From: an uncultured Clostridia bacterium
GTDB lineage: Bacteria; Bacillota; Clostridia; Oscillospirales; Ruminococcaceae
DNA length: 34,628 nt
Direction: 5' to 3'
Assembly (NCBI GenBank): GCA_945921515.1
Contig: CAMEKR010000006.1
Span: 1 to 34,628 of the forward strand
Shown here: piece after piece, positions 7,643 through 17,859 of the stretch
Layout: the number at the start of each line of letters is the position of its first letter
Position numbering within the stretch: position 1 is the stretch's first letter
The notes under the pieces: model-generated
Told to the model about the DNA's origin: nothing
The model's database searches: none
The model's input: the letters and a program-made list of their open reading frames with translations, nothing else
Made by a program: the position numbers and the translations under genes

Positions 7643-9386
7643 TTATCGCTTCCCCCTCTCCCTGCTTCATCTGTGAATAATAAATATCACGATAAACATT
7701 GCTTGTCTTCATAAGCTCGTCATGTGTTCCGAATGCGCAGATACTTCCGTTTTCAAGAACGGCTATCTTATCGGCTCTCATTACGCTTGCTATTCTCTGA
7801 GCTATCATTATTATTGTTACACCGCTGAGTTTTTCTCTAATAGCTTTATGAAGTTTTGCTTCGGTGCTTAAGTCAAGTGCTGAGGTGCTGTCATCAAATA
7901 TAAGTATCTCGGGTTTTTTGACTATTGCTCTTGCTATTGCTATACGCTGCTTTTGTCCGCCCGACAGCGAAGCGCCCTTTTCACTTATCATAGTATCATA
8001 GCCGTCGTTGAATCCGTTAATAAACTCCTCAGCCTGAGCTATGCCTGCCGCTGTTCTTATTTCTTCGTCAGTAGCGTTTTCGCATCCCCAGCGGATATTT
8101 TCCGATACCGTACCCGAGAACAGCTCGCTTTTTTGCAGAACAAAGCCGATTTTGCTTCTGAGAACATCAACATTATAATCCTTGACATTTACTCCGTCAA
8201 CGAGAACTTCGCCTTCGGTGGCGTCATAGAATCTCGGGATGAGATTTACAAGCGAGGTCTTGCCGCAGCCTGTTGCGCCGAGTATTGCTATCATCTGCCC
8301 CTTTTGTGCTTTCAGACTGATATGGCTGAGCACAGGCTTGCCCGATGAGCCCGGATAGGAAAAGCTGACATCTTTAAGCTCAACCGTTCCGTTGCTTTCT
8401 TCGGGAGTTATTTCTGTTCCGTCTGTAATGCTCGGCGTGGTATTCAGCACTTCGTTAACTCTCTTCATAGAAGCACTTGCTCGTGACACCTGCTGGAACA
8501 TCATTCCGACCATCATAACAGACATAAGTATCTGTGTTATGTATGTTACCGCCGCCATAACATCGCCTACCATCATAGCTCTGGCTTCGATCTGAAATCC
8601 GCCTATCGTAATAATCGCAATGACAGAGGCGTTCATAATCACCATGAGTATGGGGTTAAGTGTTGCAAGCAGCTTCTGAACCTTAAGGTTTGTAGCCATA
8701 AGCTCGCTATTGGCGTTATCAAAACGGTTTATCTCATATTCTTCACGGGTAAATGCTTTTACGACTCTTGCGCCCGATACATTTTCCTGAACAACGCTGT
8801 TGACCTTGTCAAGCTTTGTCTGAACTACGCTGAAAAGCGGAGCGGCTTTTTTCATAATTAAAGCCAGAACGATAAGCTGAACGGGCAGAGAAATAACAAG
8901 CACTAAGCCGAAATTTACATTCAGCGTTAGTATTACCGCTATTCCTCCGATAAACTGCATACCTGTTCTTACAAACATACGAAGCGACATAGCGACAAAT
9001 TCCTGAATGGCGGAAATATCGTTTGTGAGCCTTGTTACAAGCGAGCCGGTGGTAAACTTGTCCGTTTGCTGAAACGATAAATGCATAACCTTTGAAAAGG
9101 TAGCTTTTCTAAGGTCGTTGCCCATTTTTTGTGCCGCCGTAGTACCGAATGCCGCAGAGGCTATACCTCCGACAGCACCGATTATCGAAAAAGTGAGCAT
9201 TTTTAATCCGGTAATAAGAATATACCTTAGGTTTTCGTCTGCTCCCGCTGTGCCCAATATACCGTTATCGACAATATCGGACATAAGAGTAGGCTGGAGC
9301 AGGTCCATACTGACTTCAAGTATCATTGCCAAGGGACATAGCACGGCAAATAGCCAGTACGGTTTTAAGTACTTAAGTACTTTCAT
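7635..9386 (-). CDS. ABC exporter half-transporter, degenerate-site subunit
   Basis: A 583-residue partner of the overlapping downstream gene. The membrane domain covers about residues 15-310. The ATPase has Walker A GATGCGKT (370-377) and a canonical LSGGQ (474-478). The Walker B is followed by aspartate, not glutamate (D498-D499), and the switch histidine is replaced by glutamine (Q530, in MIAQRIAS). Its own Walker site should therefore bind but hardly hydrolyse ATP, as in heterodimeric exporters. An AAGGAG site supports the start. It is the first gene of the operon, behind a consensus promoter (9523-9552) and a leader of about 130 nt with a stable hairpin. Confidence 0.92.
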   Translation of the reverse strand: MKVLKYLKPYWLFAVLCPLAMILEVSMDLLQPTLMSDIVDNGILGTAGADENLRYILITGLKMLTFSIIGAVGGIASAAFGTTAAQKMGNDLRKATFSKVMHLSFQQTDKFTTGSLVTRLTNDISAIQEFVAMSLRMFVRTGMQFIGGIAVILTLNVNFGLVLVISLPVQLIVLALIMKKAAPLFSVVQTKLDKVNSVVQENVSGARVVKAFTREEYEINRFDNANSELMATNLKVQKLLATLNPILMVIMNASVIAIITIGGFQIEARAMMVGDVMAAVTYITQILMSVMMVGMMFQQVSRASASMKRVNEVLNTTPSITDGTEITPEESNGTVELKDVSFSYPGSSGKPVLSHISLKAQKGQMIAILGATGCGKTSLVNLIPRFYDATEGEVLVDGVNVKDYNVDVLRSKIGFVLQKSELFSGTVSENIRWGCENATDEEIRTAAGIAQAEEFINGFNDGYDTMISEKGASLSGGQKQRIAIARAIVKKPEILIFDDSTSALDLSTEAKLHKAIREKLSGVTIIMIAQRIASVMRADKIAVLENGSICAFGTHDELMKTSNVYRDIYYSQMKQGEGEAING

Positions 9387-9441
9387 CTGTGAGTCTCCTT
9401 CTGATTTTTTCAGCTGATAAGCCGAAAAAGCGAATAATATA

Positions 9442-9471
9442 GGGCGAAACCGTCTTTTCGGTTTACCGCCC
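9442..9471 (-). promoter_or_regulatory. structured leader hairpin of the exporter operon
   Basis: In the 5' leader, GGGCG/CGCCC and AAACCG/CGGTTT form an 11-bp stem with a 2-nt bulge and a 6-nt loop. A TTTTT run follows about 14 nt downstream on the minus strand. An ATG at 9512-9510 opens a 9-codon frame that ends before the hairpin. This could be an attenuator-type control like those of other drug-exporter operons, but no clear antiterminator pairing was found. Confidence 0.35.
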
Positions 9472-9522
9472 GAGCTTCTGTATCACTTGTTTTTCGGTCT
9501 AAATAACTGCATTCTTTATAAT

Positions 9523-9552
9523 ATTATACACTTTTTAAATCTGTACTGTCAA
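9523..9552 (-). promoter_or_regulatory. sigma-A promoter of the first ABC exporter operon
   Basis: A consensus TTGACA (9552-9547) and TATAAT (9528-9523) are spaced 18 nt apart on the minus strand. Predicted transcription starts near 9516, leaving a long leader before the first start codon at 9386. Confidence 0.75.
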
Positions 9553-9603
9553 CAAACTGTCGGGCGATGAACGCAATTTTTCAGCAATTTTTCACATTTT
9601 GAC

Positions 9604-9632
9604 TTGAATTTGCACGGTGGATAAGCTATAAT
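9604..9632 (+). promoter_or_regulatory. sigma-A promoter of tyrA
   Basis: TTGAAT (9604-9609) and TATAAT (9627-9632) are 17 nt apart. The start codon follows 34 nt later, with an AAGGA ribosome binding site. Confidence 0.65.
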
Positions 9633-9666
9633 TAAATAAATACGCAATATTGAAAGAAGGACGAAA

Positions 9667-10530
9667 ATGAAAATTGCGATAGTAGGACTCGGCCTTATCG
9701 GCGGTTCAATATGCAAGGCGTTAAAGAAGAGTACTTTTCATCATATAATGGGACTTGACGCAGATGAAGAAGTGTGCAAAAAAGCTCTTGACTGCGGTGC
9801 TATAGATGAGATAATATCGGAAAACGAGCTTAGTGACGCCGATATGACTATGCTTTGCCTTTATCCCGAAACTATAGTAGATTTCGTTAACAAAAACAAG
9901 GATAGATTCAAAGCAGGTTCGATAGTTACAGACTCGTGCGGTGTTAAGGAATATGTAGTGACTCGCTGTACCGAAGCTCTTGAGCCGCTCGGAGTAATAT
10001 TTGTCGGAAGTCATCCGATGGCAGGCAGAGAGTTTTCCGGCTTTGATTATTCTACCGATGATTTGTTTGTAGGCGCAAGTTATATCATTACTCCTTCCGA
10101 AAACACTCCCAAGATGGCTATAGACCTGTTATCCACGCTTGCCTGCTGTATGGGATTCGGCAAGGTCGTGACCGCTACTCCTAAACAGCACGATATAAAT
10201 ATAGCCTTCACCTCACAGCTTGCTCATGTCGTTTCAAATGCTTATGTAAAAAGTCCCTCGCTGTTCAATGCCGACGGATTCTCGGCAGGCAGTTTTATGG
10301 ACCTTACCCGTGTCGCAAAGCTCAACGAGAATATGTGGAGCAGCTTGTTTATGTGCAATAAAGAGGCGCTTATGTTCGAGCTTAACACTATCATTGATAA
10401 TCTCTGCAAGTACAGGGACGCTATGAATGACGATGATATAGATGCTCTCCGAGAGATTCTCCGTGACGGAAGAGAGAGAAAAGAGAAGAGCAATGAGCTT
10501 TATGCCGAACACGCAAGGAGAACCGTATAA
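9667..10530 (+). CDS. tyrA: prephenate dehydrogenase
   Basis: The 287-residue cytoplasmic enzyme should oxidise prephenate with NAD+ to 4-hydroxyphenylpyruvate, the committed step to tyrosine. The N-terminal Rossmann motif is VGLGLIGGS (6-14), and the substrate-site motif SHPMAGRE (about 116-123) is diagnostic of the family. The all-helical C-terminal half covers about 165-285. No chorismate mutase domain is fused at the front and no ACT domain follows, so allosteric control through an ACT domain is absent. No other aromatic-pathway gene is adjacent. The gene has its own promoter and shares a transcript with the membrane protein that starts 2 nt beyond its stop. Confidence 0.92.
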   Translation: MKIAIVGLGLIGGSICKALKKSTFHHIMGLDADEEVCKKALDCGAIDEIISENELSDADMTMLCLYPETIVDFVNKNKDRFKAGSIVTDSCGVKEYVVTRCTEALEPLGVIFVGSHPMAGREFSGFDYSTDDLFVGASYIITPSENTPKMAIDLLSTLACCMGFGKVVTATPKQHDINIAFTSQLAHVVSNAYVKSPSLFNADGFSAGSFMDLTRVAKLNENMWSSLFMCNKEALMFELNTIIDNLCKYRDAMNDDDIDALREILRDGRERKEKSNELYAEHARRTV

Positions 10531-10531
10531 T

Positions 10532-11086
10532 ATGCCCTCCTCAAAAAAGTCAAGGAGCTATGCTATAGCTCTCAGCGGCATACTCAGCGCAATATGTGTA
10601 GTGCTTATGTTCTGTACGGGTTTAATTCCGATAGGAGTGTACATTCTTCCTGCCGTCGCAGGACTTGTGGTCTGGATCATATACAGGGAGATAAGTCGTA
10701 AATGGGCGCTTTTGTGCTATGCGGCGGTTGCACTGCTTGCATTGCTGCTTACTCCCGATATGGAGGCAAAGCTTCTGTTCTTCGGTTTTTTCGGATATTA
10801 TCCGATAATACGAGACCTTTTCACAAAGGTAAAGCCTGCCGTGCTGTCATTTCTTCTGCGCTTTCTGTGCTTTAATATCCCCGTAGTCGCTATATATGCG
10901 TTTTTACTCAATGTTCTCGGTATGGGACAGCTGCTTGAAGACTTTGCAGGCTTCGGTCAGTTTGCGGTGCTTGTGTTCTGGGCAATAGGCAATTTCACTT
11001 TTGTATGCTATGATGTCTGCCTTAATCAGCTGTCATATGTATATGAAAAATGGCTGAGGAAAAAAGTCAATCGTCTTATACGGTAG
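10532..11086 (+). CDS. uncharacterised small integral membrane protein
   Basis: I place the start at the ATG 10532, with AAGGAG inside the end of tyrA about 10 nt upstream. This gives 184 residues. A short Ser/Lys/Arg-rich head is followed by about five or six hydrophobic helices, with charged turns such as YREISRKW and RDLFTKVKP, and a basic tail. Size, helix number and the opening pattern recall substrate-binding (S) subunits of ECF vitamin transporters, but no specific S-component motif is recognised, so this is only a suggestion. Tight coupling to tyrA implies co-expression rather than a shared pathway. Confidence 0.7.
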   Translation: MPSSKKSRSYAIALSGILSAICVVLMFCTGLIPIGVYILPAVAGLVVWIIYREISRKWALLCYAAVALLALLLTPDMEAKLLFFGFFGYYPIIRDLFTKVKPAVLSFLLRFLCFNIPVVAIYAFLLNVLGMGQLLEDFAGFGQFAVLVFWAIGNFTFVCYDVCLNQLSYVYEKWLRKKVNRLIR

Positions 11087-11090
11087 AATG

Positions 11091-11127
11091 AATCTGTTCC
11101 GTTTTTCGGGGCAGATTTTTTATTTTT
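11091..11127 (+). terminator. terminator of the tyrA operon
   Basis: An 11-bp stem with two G-U pairs (11091-11101 with 11107-11117) closes a TTTTT loop and is followed by a strong T-rich tail (to 11127), just after the membrane-protein stop codon. Confidence 0.85.
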
Positions 11128-11160
11128 GCAATACCGACTGAGAATAACGGCGAAATCAAA

Positions 11161-11191
11161 AAATCCGTCCTGCGTAAAGCAGAACGGATTT
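11161..11191 (-). terminator. terminator of groES-groEL
   Basis: The 8-bp and 4-bp stems (11161-11168/11184-11191 and 11170-11173/11179-11182) flank one mismatch. T-rich runs follow on both strands. On the minus strand it lies 19 nt past the groEL stop, so it ends that operon. Confidence 0.8.
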
Positions 11192-11210
11192 CTTATTTTG
11201 TTGTAATGGA

Positions 11211-12854
<1,644 letters not shown>

Positions 12855-12864
12855 TCACTTTCAA

Positions 12865-13194
<330 letters not shown>

Positions 13195-13211
13195 TTGCTT
13201 TTTTGTATCGT

Positions 13212-13238
13212 TTAGCACTCTTAGGTAATGAGTGCTAA
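13212..13238 (-). promoter_or_regulatory. CIRCE operator (HrcA binding site)
   Basis: TTAGCACTC (13212-13220), a 9-nt spacer and GAGTGCTAA (13230-13238) match the CIRCE consensus at every position. HrcA repressor binding here blocks groES-groEL transcription and is relieved by heat shock. The hrcA gene is not in this window. Confidence 0.97.
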
Positions 13239-13250
13239 CCGCTGATTATT

Positions 13251-13279
13251 ATTGTAATCACTTTGGCAGTAAAAATCAA
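13251..13279 (-). promoter_or_regulatory. sigma-A promoter of groES-groEL
   Basis: TTGATT (13279-13274) and TACAAT (13256-13251) are 17 nt apart on the minus strand. CIRCE starts 12 nt downstream of the -10, at the expected transcription start. Confidence 0.75.
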
Positions 13280-13393
13280 GGGGTAAAACGCTATTTATAT
13301 CAAATTTGTGAGATTGCGATAAAACATAATAGCGTTTTTTGTAGTTTTTTATGCAAATCTACACACAGAATTAACGCTTTTTTGAAAAAAGTG

Positions 13394-13422
13394 TTGAAAA
13401 ATGTCTCAGAGGTATGTATAAT
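13394..13422 (+). promoter_or_regulatory. sigma-A promoter of the orphan response-regulator-like gene
   Basis: TTGAAA (13394-13399) and TATAAT (13417-13422) are 17 nt apart, giving a leader of about 65 nt before the ATG at 13495. Confidence 0.75.
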
Positions 13423-13494
13423 ATAAAGAGGACAGAATTAGATTCTTGTCTGCAAATTAACTTATTATACAGAATAATCAGCGGAGGCGCCGAT

Positions 13495-14115
13495 ATGTCA
13501 AAGAAGATACTTATTGCCTGCGACAGCGAACAGGTATCGGACTTCATTTCTAATTTTGCTGCAAAAGAAGGCTTTACAGTAAGAGTAATATGTGATATCA
13601 GCTGTGATATTCAGCATGTTGTGCGTGAATGCTGTATATTGCATCCCGACATTATTTTTCTCGGAGGGTGCTATCTTGAAGCTGAGCAGGAGTGCCGTCA
13701 TTCTTCGCTGATGTCGGATATTTATGTTCTTGGCAAAGATGATGTCCACTCTTTGCAGCTTCCGCTTGATATAAAAGAACTGACTGCAATATTTGAAAAG
13801 TACAACACAAAACACATCGGCGAGTGCGGTACGCTTAAGATTGACAATGAGAGAAATTGTGCCGTTGTCGGTGATAAGGTATATCCGCTGAGCCTTACAG
13901 AGCTTGAGATACTGCGTTGCTTTATAATGAACCCAAACCGTGTTTTCAGTAAAGAACAGCTTGCGTATGAAGTGTTCGGACCGGATGTTGCCGATGCCGA
14001 CAGACAAGCAGAAGAGGCGGTAGGAGAACTCAAATCAAAGCTTGACGGCTTATCTTCCAAATGGAGTATACGGCTTTTATGGGGTGTTGGATATAAATTT
14101 GAGGTAAATGAATAA
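13495..14115 (+). CDS. orphan OmpR-type regulator with a pseudo-receiver domain
   Basis: I start at the ATG 13495, preceded by GGAGG; upstream in-frame starts lack a site. The 206-residue protein has an N-terminal receiver-like fold (about 1-110) and a C-terminal OmpR/PhoB winged helix (about 115-204, with LSLTELEILRCFIMNPNRVFS and the wing WGVGYKFE). The strand that should end in the phosphorylated aspartate reads PDIIFLGG, with glycine at the aspartate position, and the usual Lys-Pro pair is replaced by LPL. It is therefore unlikely to be switched by phosphorylation. Two cysteine-rich stretches (C34, C47, C48, C60, C66 region) are unusual. No histidine kinase is nearby. It is transcribed alone. 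Confidence 0.82.
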   Translation: MSKKILIACDSEQVSDFISNFAAKEGFTVRVICDISCDIQHVVRECCILHPDIIFLGGCYLEAEQECRHSSLMSDIYVLGKDDVHSLQLPLDIKELTAIFEKYNTKHIGECGTLKIDNERNCAVVGDKVYPLSLTELEILRCFIMNPNRVFSKEQLAYEVFGPDVADADRQAEEAVGELKSKLDGLSSKWSIRLLWGVGYKFEVNE

Positions 14116-14120
14116 AACAA

Positions 14121-14152
14121 GGCGGTAGCATTTCAAACGAAATGCTACCGCC
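14121..14152. terminator. bidirectional terminator between convergent genes
   Basis: A perfect 14-bp stem (14121-14134 with 14139-14152) closes an AAAC tetraloop. A/T-rich tails lie on both sides, so it can end the regulator (plus) and the wall-polymer operon (minus). Confidence 0.85.
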
Positions 14153-14160
14153 ATTATTAT

Positions 14161-16746
14161 TTAGTCTTTGAACACGGCATTTTCAAATTCTTCGTATGCC
14201 TCACGGTTATACTTAAGATAATCGAATTTGTAATCCGACGGAACTCTGCCTTCGGTAAATGCTTTAAGTCCTTCATAGATACTGTCTGCATCGGTATGAA
14301 CTATATATTGACCGTTTTCGATAAGAGAGCCGCCGACAGATGAGAAGTCGGAAACTATAATCGGCAGATGTACAGCTCTTGCTTCAAAGATAACAAGCGG
14401 TTGACCTTCGTGTATTGAAGGAAGCAGGAAGCAGTGGCACTGTGAAAGCATACCGAATGGATTTGAAAGGTTTCCTGTCAGTATGACTCTGTCCGTAAGT
14501 CCCAAATCTTTTATCTGTCTGTTAAGCTCCGCTTTAAGAGGACCTTCACCGAGAATATACAGCATAACCTTGTCGTTTTCTTCGGCAAGTCTTGAAAAAG
14601 CGTAGATAAGCTCTGCTTGGTTCTTTTCGGGTGACAGACGGCCTACCGAAATAAATCTGATATATCCGTTGTCCGTTCTTTCCTTACTGCCTGTTACGGT
14701 CATACTGCCGTTTTGAATTTCAAATTCACTCTCGGGCTGGAGCGGGATAAGGCGCATATTAACGGAAGCTCCGTTGCCTGATGCTATGCCGTAGTAATAG
14801 TCTTCGCCGTTCTGTATTATCTTTCCGCTTTCAGCACCGCTCAGTACATTCTCAAAGTTTACTGAGTTCTTACAGTAATAGAACTTTTCTGCAGGAGCTT
14901 TTCCTGCGAGTTTTTCTCTGTTGACTTCCATTATCTGTTTACTGCACGATACAAGTCTGTCGAACATAGGATACAGCGCAAATATCTTCTTAAGCCACTT
15001 GAATCTTATTTCGTACTCGGACATCATATCGTTATGCATCCATATGCAGTGTCTTGCGTCCTTCTGCGCAAGGCAGAGTGTTGCATAGAATATATTGTAT
15101 CCTTCGTAGTCGATGATATAGTCAAATTTGGAGTCGCCGTATATTCTTCTGAATTCCATCTCGTATACCTTTTTGGGATATACTTTTTTGAAGAAAGCGT
15201 TTCTGGGACCGCACTGCATATAGAACATATTTCTCATACCGCCAAATAAGGTCTTGAGATATATCTTCTGACGGACTACGACTCTGACTCTCGGGTCAAT
15301 CTGAAGTATCTTTTCACGCTGTGCGGCGTCTTTGGTATCGTCTACTATGACCGTAACATCATACTTGTCATAATCAAACTGTTTGAGAAGGTTAAGCATA
15401 GCGGTACCGATGCCGTTAACCAGCATAGGTCCCTTTGAGATCAGTACTTTTTTCTTCTTTTCGGCACAGCAGTCGATGACCTTGACATTTTCCCATTCTC
15501 CCGAGAATATTGCTCTTGTTACCTTTTTTGAGATAGAGCCTATGGGATAATCGCAGCACCAATCTTTTATCTTGTTATATCTGTCCTTGTTTTGCTCGAA
15601 TACATTTTCTATATCGTTTACCCAGTCACAGAGTGTGCCGAGATCGTCTGTATACGGGCCTGGGAGTGAATCGAGCCCGAAATACATTCCTCTGTCCTTT
15701 TCGTAGCTCTCAGCATCTGTGATATAAAACAGAACCGGTCTTCCCGTAGCAAGATAATCGAAATATATGCTTGAATAGTCGCTTATCAGTATATCGGTAA
15801 CACCGAGTATAACATTTGCGTCCATCGTAGCGGGAACGATATAGTCATATTCGGCGAGCTTGTCCTTTATCAGACTGTAAACTACCTGGTGCACCTTGAC
15901 AAGCACCTGATATTTGCTTGTGTCGATAGATTCGTCAAGCCTTCTCTTCAGTTCTTCAAAGCCGTCAACGCTGAGATCGGGCTTACCGTAGCTCTGACCT
16001 TTCCAGGTAGGAGCGTAAAGTATTATCTTCTTATTAGGATCGACATTTACGCCCGAGCGTCTCAGCTCATCGTATATGTCTTCCTTTTTGGTGTTTACGA
16101 GCGTATCAAGACGGGGGTAGCCTTCCTCTATGATTTTTCCGGTTGCAAGTCCCCGCATCTTGAAAGCGTCAAGATAGATTTCGGTAAGGAACGGATTTGC
16201 AGAAAGAACGTAATCTGCGTGAAGGAAATTCCTTGTCATATTGAATGCGTTGAGAGGACCTGTTGGCTCATCGTGACATAAGTGCTTTAACGGGATACCG
16301 TGCCAAGTGTTGATATATATCTGTCCTGGTTTCTTTACAAAATAGCCGTAGAACGACACATTATTGATGAGGTATTTTGCACTTGCAAGATACTTCAGGT
16401 ATTTTTTTGAACCGAACTTTACAAATGATATGTTGCTGTACTGCTTTTTGCAGCGTTCAATCAGCTCTAAGTGATCTTTGGGCTCGTCAAGCACCCATAT
16501 GTGTTTATATCCGGCATATTCCGGATCGTCAACAATCGCATTGAACAGAGCGAGCGGACCGCAGAGCATCCCTCTGCCGTAAAACGACTCATATAAAATA
16601 ACATTCTGCTTTATCCGGCAGTGCCTGTAATATCTGTAGTACCTGTTGTTTCTTCTTTCGGCAGGTGAAGATAAATAAGACTTTGCACCTTTAGAAATAA
16701 GCTCAAAGGTTTTACCGATTTTCCACTTAGTATTACTCAGATTCAT
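14161..16746 (-). CDS. bifunctional CDP-glycerol glycerophosphotransferase (TagF-like) fused to a GT4 glycosyltransferase
   Basis: The 861-residue protein joins two enzymes. Residues about 50-420 are a TagF/TarF-like GT-B domain that transfers glycerol phosphate from CDP-glycerol. Visible motifs are NTWHGIPLK (H149, matching the catalytic TagF histidine), EGYPRLD (208-214), APTWKG (245-250), KVHQ (284-287, normally KLHP) and ISDYSSIYFDY (321-331). Residues about 430-861 form a GT4 glycosyltransferase with SVGRLSPEKNQ, the phosphate-binding LGEGPLK and the EX7E motif (E780, E788). A basic patch (31-46) may bind the membrane, since no transmembrane helix is seen. The fusion suggests alternating glycerol-phosphate and sugar addition to one polymer. 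Its start overlaps the acyltransferase gene by 14 nt. It is the last gene of the LicD operon. Confidence 0.88.
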   Translation of the reverse strand: MNLSNTKWKIGKTFELISKGAKSYLSSPAERRNNRYYRYYRHCRIKQNVILYESFYGRGMLCGPLALFNAIVDDPEYAGYKHIWVLDEPKDHLELIERCKKQYSNISFVKFGSKKYLKYLASAKYLINNVSFYGYFVKKPGQIYINTWHGIPLKHLCHDEPTGPLNAFNMTRNFLHADYVLSANPFLTEIYLDAFKMRGLATGKIIEEGYPRLDTLVNTKKEDIYDELRRSGVNVDPNKKIILYAPTWKGQSYGKPDLSVDGFEELKRRLDESIDTSKYQVLVKVHQVVYSLIKDKLAEYDYIVPATMDANVILGVTDILISDYSSIYFDYLATGRPVLFYITDAESYEKDRGMYFGLDSLPGPYTDDLGTLCDWVNDIENVFEQNKDRYNKIKDWCCDYPIGSISKKVTRAIFSGEWENVKVIDCCAEKKKKVLISKGPMLVNGIGTAMLNLLKQFDYDKYDVTVIVDDTKDAAQREKILQIDPRVRVVVRQKIYLKTLFGGMRNMFYMQCGPRNAFFKKVYPKKVYEMEFRRIYGDSKFDYIIDYEGYNIFYATLCLAQKDARHCIWMHNDMMSEYEIRFKWLKKIFALYPMFDRLVSCSKQIMEVNREKLAGKAPAEKFYYCKNSVNFENVLSGAESGKIIQNGEDYYYGIASGNGASVNMRLIPLQPESEFEIQNGSMTVTGSKERTDNGYIRFISVGRLSPEKNQAELIYAFSRLAEENDKVMLYILGEGPLKAELNRQIKDLGLTDRVILTGNLSNPFGMLSQCHCFLLPSIHEGQPLVIFEARAVHLPIIVSDFSSVGGSLIENGQYIVHTDADSIYEGLKAFTEGRVPSDYKFDYLKYNREAYEEFENAVFKD

Positions 16747-17857
16747 TTATAGACCTTTCCTTAATCTTCTTTGGTTCAGCTATTTTCCTCAGTATCAGCT
16801 CTTCAAGCTTGTTATAGCGGCATAGCTTTATTATTAGTTTTATTATTATCGCGACAGCAAGCGAAATCAATACAAAAATAACATAGTTCAGCCACGGATT
16901 TTCTGTAAGCAAAGCGAGATTTTTGAACCAGTAGCCTCTTATGAGTGTATGGGTAAGGAAAATTATCGTAGAATATGTTCCCAAAAATTTAAATGTGTGA
17001 GATATGCCCGGAATATTGTCAATAAACAAGAAAGCAAATATTATCACCATAACCGGAATCACGCTGTCCCATATTTCAACAAAGTCGCCTTTAAGTACAC
17101 CCTGGCGCAGTTTATAGAAGATGAACAGAACAGCGCAGGAACCGATAAATGCAGTAATCTTTGCAAAAACAGGAAGCTTTCTATATCCGGTTTTGATGGT
17201 GCAAAGTGCGTCGGTACGGGCAAATACGATTCCCAAAGCTATACAAAGAAGCCATCTTGTAAGCGGCACAACATCTATGCCGCACGCTGCCGGAATAAGA
17301 GCAGATGCAGCTAAAATCAAGATTGCACCGCACTTATCGTAAAGCTTATTCAATAGCGGTATCAGTATTATAATAACTATTGCAAGTGACATATACCACC
17401 ATGTTGCATTGAATGTCGGCGTACCGAACAGCTCCGCAATTCCGAGAGCGTCAATCAGCATTTTCCATGCCGCCGCAAATATACCGCCCTTGCCGTAAAC
17501 ATTTTCTATGTTCCAGCTGCTGTTAACAAATAATGAAGTAATTATCGACAATACATAAATGAAGAAAAACTCCATCATCATCCTGAAGTAGCGGTATGCG
17601 ACGAACCGTGAATCCCCACCGTTCCATTTCTTATAAGAGCAGGTGAGTCCGTATGCACTTAAAAACACATATATTCCGACGCAAATCTTGAAGAAGTTGG
17701 CAAAGGTATTGACATCACTCTCTGCAAACGGCGAAAAATCAAGCGTTGCACCTTCATATCTTTCGGGAGCAAGGTACATATGATGAAAAATCATCATAAG
17801 AATAGCTATGCCCTTGCATATCAGAGTGTCGTTCAGCGTGAATTTATCTTTCGTCAT
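16733..17857 (-). CDS. membrane acyltransferase (acyltransferase family 3)
   Basis: The 374-residue protein has about ten hydrophobic helices and the family-3 opening KGIAILMMIFHHMY, whose histidines H25/H26 are where the catalytic histidine of this family sits. Family members move acetyl or other acyl groups across the membrane onto surface sugars, peptidoglycan or wall polymers. Placed between tagD and the TagF-GT4 fusion, it most likely O-acylates the polymer made here. There is no C-terminal SGNH domain as in OatA. It starts 2 nt after the stop of tagD and ends inside the next gene, so translation is probably coupled on both sides. Confidence 0.85.
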   Translation of the reverse strand: MTKDKFTLNDTLICKGIAILMMIFHHMYLAPERYEGATLDFSPFAESDVNTFANFFKICVGIYVFLSAYGLTCSYKKWNGGDSRFVAYRYFRMMMEFFFIYVLSIITSLFVNSSWNIENVYGKGGIFAAAWKMLIDALGIAELFGTPTFNATWWYMSLAIVIIILIPLLNKLYDKCGAILILAASALIPAACGIDVVPLTRWLLCIALGIVFARTDALCTIKTGYRKLPVFAKITAFIGSCAVLFIFYKLRQGVLKGDFVEIWDSVIPVMVIIFAFLFIDNIPGISHTFKFLGTYSTIIFLTHTLIRGYWFKNLALLTENPWLNYVIFVLISLAVAIIIKLIIKLCRYNKLEELILRKIAEPKKIKERSINESE

Positions 17858-17859
17858 TG

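Noticed and set aside
9599-9632. TTGACT at 9599 as the tyrA -35
   Set aside because: Spacing to the -10 would be 22 nt; TTGAAT at 9604 gives 17 nt and is preferred.
13414-13494. Longer N-terminus for the response-regulator-like protein
   Set aside because: The upstream ATG lies inside the -10 element and has no ribosome binding site, while the ATG at 13495 follows GGAGG.
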